Shown piece by piece: positions 8,974 to 18,414 of a DNA stretch of 34,317 nucleotides. Numbering within the stretch: position 1 is the first letter of the stretch; each line of letters opens with the position of its first letter. The notes under the pieces were generated by a model, which saw only the letters and a list, made by a program, of their open reading frames with translations, made no database searches and was not told where the DNA came from. The stretch lies in assembly GCA_015179045.1 (NCBI GenBank), contig WHUZ01000198.1, positions 1-34,317 of the forward strand. Direction: 5' to 3'. This DNA is from Kalaharituber pfeilii. Taxonomy: Eukaryota > Ascomycota > Pezizomycetes > Pezizales > Pezizaceae. The position numbers were made by a program, and so were the translations under genes.

Positions 8974-9489
8974 GCGCCCTCCGTGCTAGTCATACTGACT
9001 ACCACTTGCCTCATGGATACAGTACCTATATACCCATGGTGTTGCGATTGAAACTCCCACCCTTCTACTTTGTCCAGGGGATTTTGGCCTGCATATAAAT
9101 AATGACCGCAGGTCCAATACTCGGGGGTGCTGTGGAATTATGCAGCGCCAAGGTACTCACGTGGATTCACGTGGTACTTCTGATGCTATGGGCCCTATGA
9201 GGCCAAGGAAAAGTGGGGGCGAAAAGTCTGTGGAAATTTTTTGTATGGAAAGCCGCACAGTTTTTCCACAGATTTAAAGAAGGTGAAAAAGATATATACA
9301 TGACAACACTACTGTATAAAAAAGGCAAAATTTCGTAAAACGACTCAAAAAAAATATTGCGACCAATGAAACCTACCCAAAAAACCCAAAAAACTCGAAA
9401 CTTGTCACAACCTCTCTTTTTCTGCGTCCTCAAAAATAGTTGGCCTTCCACTTCAATTGCTAGGAGAGTTGTTTTCACTCATCTTATAT

Positions 9490-9655
9490 CTCTTGTATGG
9501 CATTGCAAGTCTGGTAGTTGTATCTACTTCTGCTGCAATTTCCTGCCACTTCATACCAGTGTAATAATTCGCATCTGCTCATCTCTTGTAAGTTCCTCTA
9601 TTTGCACCAAAGTGCGCTTTTCGTGTTCCTCGTGTCTTCATATTAAGGCGCTTAG
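9490..9655 (-). pseudogene. Relic of Tc1/Fot1-type transposase N-terminus (helix-turn-helix)
   Basis: On the minus strand one frame reads IEELTRDEQMRIITL and, after a shift, the next reads MKWQEIAAEVDTTTRL. Together they resemble the LTRDER-x-RIITL...EIA helix-turn-helix start of Tc1-like transposases. The frame break and the lack of a downstream catalytic domain mark it as a relic. No inverted termini were located. Confidence 0.45.
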
Positions 9656-9874
9656 GTGGAGTACTAGCTAGCAGAGAACTGTTAATACACCTAGTAGAGA
9701 AATCATTAAGTTAGCTTTTTTTTTTTTTTTTTTTTTTTTTTATTCACGTAACCCTGCATACAGGCCACCAGCCTATGGCAGGGACCCATATACCCAGGCC
9801 AGGTTTGAGACAACTAACTACGGAATCTACATACACCCTTGAGCACCCAGTGCCCTCCGTCCCCCGGTCCCCGG

Positions 9875-10416
9875 CTACTCCAGATCGATGCAGGCAAACC
9901 AGTACTCGACCGGGTCACCTTCCACGCCTTCTTGCTTCCATCCTTTCTCCTCTAGGTCCTCCCAGGACTGCCAGGTGACATGTGCCCCATTTTTGTTCTT
10001 CCTCTGGGGCCGCTCCAGTTCTGTGCATCTGAACACCACATGCTCAGCACTCCATGCCTCACCACATGTGCATTGTACCTTCTCGCCACTGACCATCCTC
10101 CTCCACATAGCTCCGCCTTTTCCAGTCCTCAGCCATGTGTAATTTGTGAGTGCTCTCCTGCCCCACTTCACGAATTTGCCCTTCCCAAACCCTGCACGCT
10201 CCCTCTCCTCTTTTCTTTTTCGAACTAACTCTTGACGCAGCCCACCCTCAGTGGCCTGCCCATCATACCTCATGCACTTGGCCCCCTCTTTGGCCAACTC
10301 ATCTGCCTTCTCATTGCCTTCTATCCCCACGTGGGCCTTGACCCATGCCAGCTTCACTGCATCCGCCTTCCTTAGCCTCCGCCGCCTCTCTGCAATCAGC
10401 TCTATCACCCGCGCTA
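9875..10416 (-). pseudogene. ORF2 C-terminal part of D1 (RNase H second half, Cys/His end)
   Basis: From RVIELIAERRRR onwards this frame holds the RNase H motif WVKAHVGIEGNEKADELAK with its last catalytic Asp, a KWGRRALTNYTWLRTGKGG segment, a CxC-x6-H-x3-C end (CTCGEAWSAEHVVFRC) and a stop at 9875-9877. Its upstream half lies beyond the C1 and B2 insertions. An apparent start at 10480 is in the C1 insert and is meaningless. Confidence 0.85.
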
Positions 10417-11323
10417 AGGTTGGAAAGGGGTCTACACGGACGGAAGCCGCATAGACAACCTCACCGGGGCGGGGACACACTCTCGCGGACAGGAAGAGTA
10501 CATATACCTCGGCAGATGCAACACCGTCAACGACGGAGAAATGATCGCAATTGGCAAGGCCCTCAACACCGAAGGGGAACTCATGATCCTAACCGACTCG
10601 CGCACAGCAATTTCCAGACTACAAAAGATAGCCAACGGCGACCCAAACGCCGAAGGCTCATCCATGGCAGTTCGACAGGCATGGGAAGAGAGGACCAGAC
10701 GCGGCGACCTAGACACAGCTGTCATGTGGGTCAAGAGCCACATAGGGATAGTCGGGAACTCCAAGGCGGACAAGGCAGCCAGGACGGGCACAGCCATCCA
10801 GTACGAAGACGAAATGGTCACGGAGGCGGGTATAAGACAGGAAGCCAAAAGACTCAGAGCAGAAGAACGCAATCGTCTGGGACTATCATACAGACCCCTC
10901 CAGACAATCGACAACCGAAAAAGATTATCCACCCTGGCAGGGATCCTCGGGAACAAGGGCCTCAAGGAGTGGAGACACCGCATAGGCCAAGCCGATTCAC
11001 CGGAGTGTCGATGGTGCGGGAGAGCCCTGGAAAACCTGACGCACATATCCAACGATTGCGCCCCTTGGCTCAGGAGGATGAGAGGAGGGGCTGAAAGCCT
11101 CACACATCCGGACAAAGACATCAACATGGCGGAGATATTGGACTGGGCGGGGAAAGAGTAAACTTGGGACTTAGAGCGGGCGGGGATATCTCAGTTTTTC
11201 ATAATTTTCTTTTCATTCTCATTTCACATTATGTATCTAAAACATCGCCATAGCCTTCGAGGCGGCATGCGATTAATGAAATAAAAAAAAAAAAAAAAAA
11301 AAAAAAAAATATCACCCGCGCTA
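10403..11323 (+). mobile_element. LINE family C (copy C1), 5'-truncated, with 14-bp TSD
   Basis: The duplication tatcacccgcgcta lies at 10403-10416 and 11310-11323. The insert 10417-11309 starts within RNase H of ORF2 and ends with a C-type tail (ACATCGCCATAGCC...GGCGGCATGCGATTAATGAAAT) and poly(A). It landed in antisense orientation in D1's RNase H region. Confidence 0.95.
10428..11161 (+). pseudogene. C1 ORF2 C-terminus: complete RNase H domain and Cys-rich end
   Basis: The open frame extends from about 10428 (YTDGSR, first catalytic Asp) through DGEMIAIGKAL (Glu), LTDSRTAI (Asp) and WVKSHIGIVGNSKADKAA (last Asp) to a C-x2-C...H-x4-C end (CRWCGRALENLTHISNDC) and a stop at 11159-11161. The RNase H is intact, but reverse transcriptase and endonuclease were lost by 5' truncation, so it is a fragment and not an active element. 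The first ATG in frame is at 10541. Confidence 0.8.
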
Positions 11324-11700
11324 GGTCTGCGGGCGAACAAGGAGTTAGGGAAGATAAGGGGGATTCGCTGGCTAAGGAAGAGGGACGTGTTGGAGAAGGA
11401 AGGCAAGAAAACCAGTTCGGTGGTGATTTACCTGGGAAAAGAGATGGATGTCGAGAAGGTGAGGCTGAGTGGACGGTGGCACAAGTCGGTCCGGTATGAG
11501 TCGGAGAGGGGACGGAAGTAGGGGATCATACTGGGCGCCACCCGCATCATGGAGGAGTCCGCGGGCACCACATGTATTTAGGTTGTAAGGTTGTTAGTTG
11601 TCTGTTCTTTCTTTCCTTAATAAAGACCCTCGCCATAGCCCATCGGGCGGCCTGCGAGTATTGATATAAAAAAAAATAAAAAAAAAAGCTAGGTCTGCGG
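11320..11700 (+). mobile_element. Gag-only LINE family B (copy B2), with 13-bp TSD
   Basis: The duplication gctaggtctgcgg lies at 11320-11332 and 11688-11700 and overlaps the right TSD of C1. The insert 11333-11687 starts in the end of ORF1 (IRWLRKRDVLEKEGKKTSS...ERGRK, stop near 11519-11521), then goes straight into the B 3' region (ggatcatactgggcgcc, TTAATAAAGACCCTCGCC) and poly(A) with one T interruption. There is no ORF2 between gag and tail. Confidence 0.9.
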
Positions 11701-13384
11701 TTCTTGCCTTGCCAGTTTTTCCTGCTTTCTGGATTGCACTGATAGCTGCCTGAGAGTCTGTGAGTAGTAGTACTTTTGCACTGCCATCAACTGCTTCAAG
11801 GGCACCCCTCATTCCTGAGACCTCACCGTCCCACACAATTGCTTTTGTGCCTACCCACCGGGACCCCTCTGACTCACCTGCTACCACCTGCCTCCAGCAC
11901 CATCCGCCACCAACACCGCCTTCCTCACTGTGGCTGCCATCTGTAAAAATAGCCACCGAGTCACCCTTAGCCTCATTGATGGCCTTTTCCCATTTGGCTG
12001 GGGCGTCTTCCTTGCACAGCTTGAGGCCAATGACCTCAATGCCTGTCTGTGGTAGGTGTACATCTCGCCCCCAGGACACTCTCTCCTCCTCATTGACCTC
12101 GAGAGTGCTGGCAATCTTTCCAGCTACTGACTCAAACCCATCATTTTTGTCTGTAGCATAACTCAAGCTAAAGTCTCTCCAGTCCCTCCCCCTCTCACCT
12201 TCTCTGTCAGGGTCTGGGGCTACCATTCCAGTGAAGCTTTCCGGCCACAAATCTCCGACTCCTGTAGGGTCCCTCACTGATCTTAGTGCATACCTTGCTT
12301 GGCCTTGGTCGAGAATCGTCGTTACACTCTCTACTCCAGCAATGGCCTCGACCTTTACTCTCGCTGCCCCTCGGACTGCACCAGTGCATTTGCGGAGTGC
12401 TTGATACTGCAACTTCTCAATCTCCTCTCTCCACTGCTTCTGGCCTCTCCACCCAATTTCGGACCCCCAAAGGGCCACTGCCCTTACCATGCCTGTATAA
12501 GCCTTTCTCCATGAGATAGGACTCATACCCCATTGAGAGTTGCCTAGCCCAGACAGCGCGCCCATGAGTTTCCTGGCTTTCTCGATCCGGCTTTTCCAGT
12601 GGAGGTCGAAATCAAGAGTGCTATCACAAATCACCCCTAACCACTTGCACCTCTCAACATCTGCCCTTCTCTTGGCCTTCTTACCCATGACTAGGACCTC
12701 CTCCTTTGAGGTCTCCAGTGATAGATCGTGAGCTTCAGCAATCTCCCTGACTACCCCTGCAATTCTCTCCCCAATTCTCCTCATATCCTTTCCTCCTTCC
12801 CAATCCAGAATAACACAGTTCATATCATCTACAAATGAGGGCAGCTCCACCTCACAGTCTCTCACTGTTGCAGCTACCTTTGTTTCCATCTCTTCTAGAA
12901 TTGGTGCCATGTATATGAGGAACACAACTGGGGATAAAGGCGAGCCCTGCGGCACACCTACGTTCGACCTGCCATTGCCCCTCACCTGTCCGTCCCATTC
13001 CACCTCAAACTCTCGCTCCCGGAAGAAGGTTTCTAACCAGGACAACCATTTCTCAGCTTTAGAACCCTGTACTCGGTGCTTGACCATATCCCAACGTGTG
13101 TTCCCAAAGCCTCCCTTGACATCCTCCATAATCCACACTGCCCCACCGCCACGTGCTAGGGCTCTCTGGCTCTTCACAACTGCCCGGAATAAGGCATCAA
13201 TTGCAGACCTTCCTCTCACTCCTCCAAACTGCCCATGGTGGAATAGTCCAGCTTCTTGCAAGTCATCAGCAACCACCTTCTCCATCAGTTTTCCCACACA
13301 GTTGATGAGTTGAATAGGCCTCCAGCTCTTTGCTTGTGTAAGATCCCTGCCAGACTTCGGGATCATGATCACCTTGGATATAGT
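11701..13384 (-). pseudogene. ORF2 of D1: reverse transcriptase and first half of RNase H
   Basis: In the frame that starts at 13402, residues 10-60 hold the RT entry region (KSWRPIQLI), residues 92-99 the first catalytic Asp motif (EDVKGGFG), 149-158 GVPQGSPLSP and 190-193 FVDD, the YxDD-type active site. RNase H begins near 485 with FTDGS (D488), E527 in GEVSG and D549 in LLTDSQAA. The frame then runs into the poly(T) of B2. The protein lacks its endonuclease because of 5' truncation. Its order (RT then RNase H) fits Tad1/I-clade LINEs of fungi. The first ~8 residues probably come from flanking DNA. Confidence 0.9.
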
Positions 13385-13390
13385 GTTAGC

Positions 13391-13532
13391 GCACCGTAAC
13401 ACACTTGGTGCACATGGATTTACTACAATTAATCCAAACCACGCTGCTTATATGCTATTACATTATGTTTTATTATTTCCACATGGAGAATCAGGTTAGT
13501 ACTCCTCTTAAAATAATATTTTGTAGTTAATA
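13391..13532. other. AT-rich spacer, no gene seen
   Basis: Sequence immediately outside D1's 5' junction. No feature recognised. Confidence 0.3.
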
Positions 13533-14095
13533 CTAAAGATTTAGGTTGGCATTGGGCATTACAGCTTGAGAATAGAGCAGGAAATCGAAGTCGCCTCCGT
13601 TTACCACAAAGAGCCTATTATCGCTATCGTTTACACTTTCGAAATACTGAGCCTGAGACTTTATTTTGAGTGTAACAATTCTGACTCTGTCTATTTCGGT
13701 CTCCTCCTCCAAATACACCATAACCGAGCTAGTCTTCTTGCCTTCCTCCATCAGCTCGGCCTTTCGTCTTAACCACCTTATCCCCACGGTCTTGCCAAGT
13801 GTCTTGTTCCTAGACTCCAGCCACTTCCTCACCTTCCCTAAATCCTTCCTTAGCGCAATTCTATGTACGACGACGCCGAATTTTGATGTGGTGGCATCGA
13901 TATTTGTTGTTGGGGAGGAGGGCTTGCTAGTCTTGTGTCTTCGTCTCGTAGGTTCTGGTGTCAGTGTTGGAGGGTTTGGTGTCGGTGTAGGGGGCTTTGT
14001 TGATGTGATTGTGGCAATGGGTGTCGTCGGGGTTCTGATCGGAGGCGACTTCGCAATCTTCTCTGCCTCCTTCTGAGTGCCCAGACTAAAAGTCC
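13533..14095 (-). pseudogene. LINE ORF1 (gag) C-terminal fragment, B-like, minus strand
   Basis: Reading leftward: TQKEAEKIAKSPP, a proline/threonine-rich linker, then GVVVHRIALRKDLGKVRKWLES, GIRWLRRKAELMEEGKKTSS and YLEEETEIDRVRI. This is the same block found in the other ORF1 copies (27916-28612, 32910-33397, 33770-34317). After about 13680 the frame continues for 47 residues with no match to the usual ERGRK end, and no 3' tail or poly(A) follows. The copy therefore lost its 3' end, or belongs to a subfamily with a different C-terminus. Confidence 0.7.
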
Positions 14096-14159
14096 TGTGC
14101 CAGTCTCAACACCTTTATGCACAGGTGCGCAGCGACCACAAAACCTCACATCCCTCAAT

Positions 14160-14248
14160 GTAAGTCTGCAATTTTTTTTTTTTTTTTTTTTTAATATCAT
14201 TACGTACTCACATGCCGCCTAGTAGGCTATGGTGGGTAAGTCTGCAAT
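14160..14248 (-). mobile_element. 63-bp LINE insertion (B/C-type tail, minus) with 13-bp TSD
   Basis: The duplication gtaagtctgcaat lies at 14160-14172 and 14236-14248. The insert is a T run and the last ~42 bases of a tail with GGCGGCATGTGAGTACGTAATGATATT in the antisense direction. Confidence 0.9.
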
Positions 14249-14560
14249 GCTTGTGTGACAGCAGCCGACTGCTATCTCACACCGCAAAAGAAGAACCTCA
14301 ACTGCAAATTGGTTTGGGTCGTAGTCTCGCGTGTGATGAATCTTGGGCATGCTTTGTCAGGATGCCAGACATCTGTGGACACATGGTAATGATGTCAGAA
14401 TGACAACATGATGATGAGAAATTATGATGCACTTGTTATTAGCACTTGATGTCATATAGAATAATGCAATGAACGACGCGTGGGGGGGAGGCCTATATAT
14501 AAAGGTCAAGTTCCAAGCGTTGTCCTAAGTTACACCCACAAGTCACTGCTATCGCAGAAC

Positions 14561-14837
14561 TGTAATATGGTGTGGTGACGACGACGGAAAGGGTAAAAGG
14601 CAAGCTTGGCATGGATAGCACGTGGAGATAAGGGCAGCACGTGAGGCGATATTATATATATAGACTTTCTGTTCTGCAGCACATTCAAAGAAAAACCTTC
14701 TCTTCTGTTCTTTTCGCACACCACGCACTCGCATTCGCATTTGGCCGTACGTTCGTTACGCCAGTTCTAACTGCTCCGGTCCTTTCGTTCAATACTTCTT
14801 CACTATTTCCCTCCACCTACCTCTCTACCTAGTCTAA
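14561..14837 (+). repeat. LTR-like dispersed repeat (inverted partial copy at 18415-18545)
   Basis: A 277-bp segment starting TGTAATATGG and ending TCTAACA, with a TATATATAG box near 14652-14660 and two CACGTG-like sites. About 135 bases of its first half recur in inverted orientation at 18415-18545 (tgccaagcttgcc, CCACGTGCTATCC). TG...CA ends, a central TATA and multiple copies suggest a solo LTR, but no target duplication was found, so the boundaries are tentative. Confidence 0.35.
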
Positions 14838-15405
14838 CAGTTCCCCCCGCTATCCCTTGATTCCGTTGCCAGTGTCTGTGGCCACCTTTTATCCCATATC
14901 CGGCCTGCTTCCAATGTTCGATTCTAGGTTTTCTTCCCTCCGCACCAGCTGCACTCTCTGTGCCTAACTTGTGCCTCCACGCCCCCAGGCCTTTGAAGCG
15001 TTGCCTACGGTGCGGCTTGATGTTCCTGTCTGTCTTCTTGGGTTGAGGGGACTGTATTTGAGTGCCAGTCGTTTCCTCCCCCTAGTGACCTTTCGCCTTA
15101 CGACGCATCTTTTCAGGCAGACGGTAGACCAGGTAGAAGGATATATAGAGTTCAACATTGTGATATTGGATAAGGTGGGTAAGGTGGGGACAGGCGGGTT
15201 TATTCATCAAGACAAAATATCCAATTCTTCCCACCGGTTTAATTTGCTCGGGTCGCTAAAGTTGATCATAGAGAAAGCCAGTATGTATTGGTAACAGCAA
15301 TCATATGGGGATAAGGAAGGCTGTAGAGGGGCTAGAAACTTGGATTCAGTGCGTACATTCATCCATTGTGAGAGGTAGAGACTAGAGGCAGAGAAACCTA
15401 ATACT
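14838..15405. other. No gene; contains dispersed repeat at 15157-15262
   Basis: Frames at 14971-15294 (plus) and 14964-15158 (minus) have no recognisable domain. The segment 15157-15262 is the partner of the repeat at 8128-8226, with an 8-base insertion near its start. Confidence 0.35.
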
Positions 15406-16247
15406 GAGAGATTAAAAAGTTCGATGGGGAGGTGAGGGGAGTGAGAAAGGCGCTGGAGAGTGTGGAGGAGGAGGTCCCTGTACTGATCTGTTTAGATTCT
15501 GAGGCTGCCGTCATGGCGATCCAGAAGGCAGGCAGGGAGGGAAAGGGGAAAACCGAGGATGTGAGGAGAGTGGTGGATGCCGTAGCGAGGAGGAAGAAGA
15601 AGGGAGGGGATGCGAAGCTGATGTGGGTCAAGGCTCACATCGGAATCGCAGGAAATGAGAAGGCGGATGAGTGGGCGAAGAAGGGGACGGTGATGCAGGG
15701 GAAGGAGGTGGCCACCGGAAGTGGGGTGCGCCAGAGGGTGAAGGCGTGGAGGAAGGAGAAGAGAGAAGTGGAGGGCTTTGGAGGAGGAAAGGTCATGGAG
15801 TGGAATAGGATAGCAGTATCCAATTTCACTGCCTTGCGCCTTGAGAGAGGGAGGTGTGCGGTGTGGTTGAAGAGGATAGGGGCAGCTGAGTCGGATAAGT
15901 GCAGGTGCGGGGAGGTGCAAACCGGGGAGCACCTCGCTTTCCGATGCAGAAGTCAGAAGAACCGCCCAGAAGGTTTTGAGAGGTGGAGCGACATGGGAAA
16001 GGATTGGAAAAGAAAGGCGGAGAATGGGGAGGAGTATGACGTTTTAGAGAATTTCTTCGTTGGTGTCAAGTTCTAGAAGCTAGGAGAGCGGGGGCGACGG
16101 CGCGTGGGGGCCATGTATGTAGAGAGTTAGTTTAGCCTGTCTCCGGGCTATGAGGGCTTGCCCAGGGACCCTGCCATGGCTTAGTGCTACAAGCGGGGTT
16201 ATGTGATTTTAAAAAAAAAAAAAAAAAAAAAAAAGAGAGATTAAAAA
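15406..16247 (+). mobile_element. LINE family A (copy A2), 5'-truncated, with 13-bp TSD
   Basis: The duplication gagagattaaaaa lies at 15406-15418 and 16235-16247. The insert 15419-16234 (816 bp) begins inside RNase H and ends in the A tail (CCCTGCCATGGC...AAGCGGGGTTATGTGATTT) and poly(A). It is the longest A copy here and defines the family's 3' region. Confidence 0.95.
15432..16076 (+). pseudogene. A2 ORF2 C-terminus: RNase H and Cys/His end
   Basis: Starts just after the truncation point with DGEVRGVRKAL (catalytic Glu), then LICLDSEAAVMAIQ (Asp), WVKAHIGIAGNEKADEWAK (last Asp), WNRIAVSNFTALRLERGRC and CRCGEVQTGEHLAFRC, with a stop at 16074-16076. The first RNase H Asp and all of reverse transcriptase are missing. 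The frame is open to its stop, and the copy is nearly identical to A1 over their shared end except for a one-base difference near 16039 that alters the last residues. Confidence 0.85.
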
Positions 16248-16732
16248 ATACCAAGTGCGCTCGATAGCCTTACAGGGGGAATCGAAGCATTCCCACCACG
16301 GACAATATGATCCTCATAGAACATACGCTAATGGGAAGAAGGTATGAGAAGCATGAGTATTAGCGACATATGAAGAGCAGACATTCTTCTTCACAACTGT
16401 GGGAGCAGGCATTTAAATCACAGAAAACAAGCTATCATTATCTAACTAGCGGGCGAGCCCACAAACAGTGAAAAGAGAAATGGCACCACATTTCAGAACT
16501 GGCCTTCAATAGTCCGATGACTGTTGGCATGAAAGAGTATAGCAAAATACACCCCTCTCAGTGTGAGTATTAATCCTCATACAAACCGTCCCTAGCGTCC
16601 CTTCCCACACGTCTGCTATAGTTATGAATAAGCTCACTAAGAAAACTACCTCCACTACCGGCTTATACCAAGAGTAGCAGGACTGTTGAGCACCGAGATG
16701 TGAGTGGGTGCCCCGGTTATGCTGCAGAGTCC
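16248..16732. other. No identifiable gene; downstream flank of RNase H gene
   Basis: A minus-strand frame at 16506-16754 overlaps the end of the RNase H gene in another frame and shows no domain. The region next to 16733 probably includes that gene's 3' untranslated region. Confidence 0.35.
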
Positions 16733-17497
16733 CTACTTCATGTCTCCCAACCACATAACCTTTCTCGTAGTCAGGTCCCGATCTTGCATACTGACAGATG
16801 TTGCCTCCTTGGCATATTTATCCGCCTCATTCCACTCCCTCGGAATTTGCCAAAACTGCACATGACAACCCCCTTCTTCTAGCTCTCTCACCTTTTCCAA
16901 CAACTCCTCCCACAGATCTTTATTAGCCACAGGTCTCCCTTCCGCCGTCATCCAACCGTTTTCAATCCATCTGTGAATCCTTTCAGTGATCCCCAAAACA
17001 ACATATTCACTATCAGTCGCAATAACAAGACTTTCAAACCCTTCCCCCGGCCAGTATCGAAGCCCCAGTCCGAGAATAATGGCCCGAAGTTCAGCTCGAT
17101 TGCTCGTATGTGTCGTCCCGTCGTTCTCAAGCGCCAATTTAATACCTTGTCCAACTTCATTGCAGGTGAAGACGACGCCACAACCACCTAGTGCTTGCAC
17201 TCGTCCATCCTCATTGGTACCGTTGTTGCTGCAAGCCCCATCGCAAAACATTAACATCTGCCTTTGATCATTCTTTCGAATGAAGCGATATCCGGGCACA
17301 GTGCAGAGGTTCAAGGCAACGTGGAAGAGGCTGGATGGAGTCGCGTTGAGTGGGTAGGGATGGAAGCGCCGGTTGCGGTCAGCGAAGGAGGAGGGAATAG
17401 AAGGGAAAGGTAAGGAGAAGCCATGTCGGGCGAGACGAGCAGGAATGTTGGTGGTGTCGCGGGGGATGGGCAAGTCTTGGAGGCGAGTCTGGGACAT
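16733..17497 (-). CDS. Type 1 ribonuclease H (RNase HI-like)
   Basis: An uninterrupted 254-residue frame. Residues 1-78 are a divergent N-terminal extension; 80-235 form the RNase H fold. The DEDD catalytic set is visible: D86 in MFCDGACSNNG, E136 in SNRAELRAI, D162 in IATDSEYVV and D226 in PREWNEADKYAKEA. The family cleaves the RNA strand of RNA/DNA hybrids. Unlike the LINE RNase H copies here it has its own start, no adjoining reverse transcriptase, no poly(A) tail or TSD, and an IPREWNEAD motif like stand-alone fungal RNase H proteins. I take it as a host gene. A retrotransposon-derived domain now serving the host cannot be excluded. No signal peptide or clear organelle signal is seen. Confidence 0.8.
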   Translation of the reverse strand: MSQTRLQDLPIPRDTTNIPARLARHGFSLPFPSIPSSFADRNRRFHPYPLNATPSSLFHVALNLCTVPGYRFIRKNDQRQMLMFCDGACSNNGTNEDGRVQALGGCGVVFTCNEVGQGIKLALENDGTTHTSNRAELRAIILGLGLRYWPGEGFESLVIATDSEYVVLGITERIHRWIENGWMTAEGRPVANKDLWEELLEKVRELEEGGCHVQFWQIPREWNEADKYAKEATSVSMQDRDLTTRKVMWLGDMK

Positions 17498-17758
17498 GTT
17501 TTGGAGTATGGAGTGATATAATGAGCTCGGTTGCAGAGGCAGTTGAGGTTTGATTGGTTTTGCAGCCAGAAGTCGATGTCAAAAGTTCTTCCAGCGGGAG
17601 GTGTTAGGGCCTTGGCATGAGACTAGGGAGGTCGTGGGAATATCCCGAGCTACTTACTTAATGGATCCTGTTACAGATAACAAGCTAGCTAATGCGGTGG
17701 GAAGCAGTTCAGACAGAATCACCCGTCCCTATTTATGCAGCAAAATTCAGGGAGTACC
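17498..17758. other. Upstream region of RNase H gene
   Basis: Probably contains the promoter of the minus-strand RNase H gene; no defined box stands out. It ends at the T run of the next LINE tail. Confidence 0.3.
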
Positions 17759-17990
17759 TTTTTTTTTTTTTTTTTAATATCATTGCTCGTATGCCGCCTT
17801 GAGGGCTGCGGCGAAGTTAGTTACATAGGAGATAGCTAATAGAAACGTCCCCTGATAACGACCATAGTATAGGAATAAAAATAAAACAACAAGCAGACGA
17901 GACAACAACGATCTCGCGCGCCTCACCGTCTCGCCCACTCCCAGATCGCCACCAATGGAAGTAACTTCGTATCCAACTAAACAATCATTG
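17759..17990 (-). mobile_element. LINE 3' end (C-type, minus)
   Basis: A T run followed by the antisense C-type tail (aatatcattgctcg, GCCGCC-TTGAGGGC), then about 170 bases that share blocks with the copy at 18896-19180. The antisense strand includes a short peptide-like end (IWEWARR) comparable to ILDWAGKE at the C1 ORF2 end. The 5' boundary and TSD were not resolved. Confidence 0.6.
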
Positions 17991-18009
17991 GTGCGGTATG
18001 AGGTGGCGG

Positions 18010-18175
18010 ATTCAGTAGTGGTTACCGTTACGTGAGGTTACATGACGTAAGCAACTGCTCTGACTGGCTGATTTCGTAACGTGAGGCAGCCGATTTTCGT
18101 TACGCAACGTAACCATGATCACGTAGCCAAATCGTCGCGTTACCACCGTAACCTCGCGTAACTTTGGGTAACGGC
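18010..18175. mobile_element. Possible small inverted-repeat element rich in GTTACG/CGTAAC
   Basis: The block gttaccgttacgtgaggtta at 18021-18040 recurs inverted near 18149-18172, with further GTAACG motifs between. It may be a very small MITE or a palindromic repeat. No target duplication was identified. Confidence 0.35.
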
Positions 18176-18367
18176 AAGGATATGCAGCTGGTTTTAGCTG
18201 ACTACAGAGGCCATTGACCGGTCTTTACCAAAATCAGCAACACATGGATGCATATGCATAAGCACGTTTCTACCACTCCATGAGCATCCCCAATCTACGC
18301 ATGAAAGCTCTCCAGTTTCTACCATCAAGAGCCAGCAAACGTCTGCTACAATCACAGCAAGTTCACA

Positions 18368-18414
18368 AGCCATATCCCACAGGGTGGCACGCGAGTAATG
18401 ACATAAAAAAAAAA
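18368..18414 (+). mobile_element. Short LINE tail remnant (B/C-type)
   Basis: Reads CCATATCCCACAGGGTGGCACGCGAGTAATGACAT followed by about 11 A. It lies exactly at the boundary of the inverted LTR-like repeat (18415 onward). No target duplication was found. Confidence 0.6.

Larger units (their letters stand above)
9717..13390 (-). mobile_element. LINE family D (copy D1), 5'-truncated, split by two younger LINEs
   Basis: Reading leftward from 13384, the element carries reverse transcriptase and RNase H and ends in a D-type tail (CCCTGCCATAGGCTGG...GGGTTACGTGAAT) and poly(A) at 9717-9740. GTTAGC occurs at both ends (before the T run, and at 13385-13390), a possible short duplication. It is split by C1 (10417-11309) and B2 (11333-11687). 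Conceptually removing the two inserts and one copy of each TSD brings ADLA and RVIELIAE into one frame, so ORF2 was open from the truncation point to its stop when the inserts landed. The element is dead now. Confidence 0.9.

Noticed and set aside
10345..11094. 249-residue plus frame and the overlapping 231-residue minus frame at 10432-11127
   Set aside because: Both are out-of-frame shadows of the C1 RNase H; composition is Arg/Pro/Ser-rich without domain.
12909..13313. 134-residue plus frame opposite the D1 reverse transcriptase
   Set aside because: Antisense shadow of a clear RT frame.
15492..15932. 146-residue minus frame opposite A2 RNase H
   Set aside because: Antisense shadow; proline/leucine-rich from the GC-biased sense codons.
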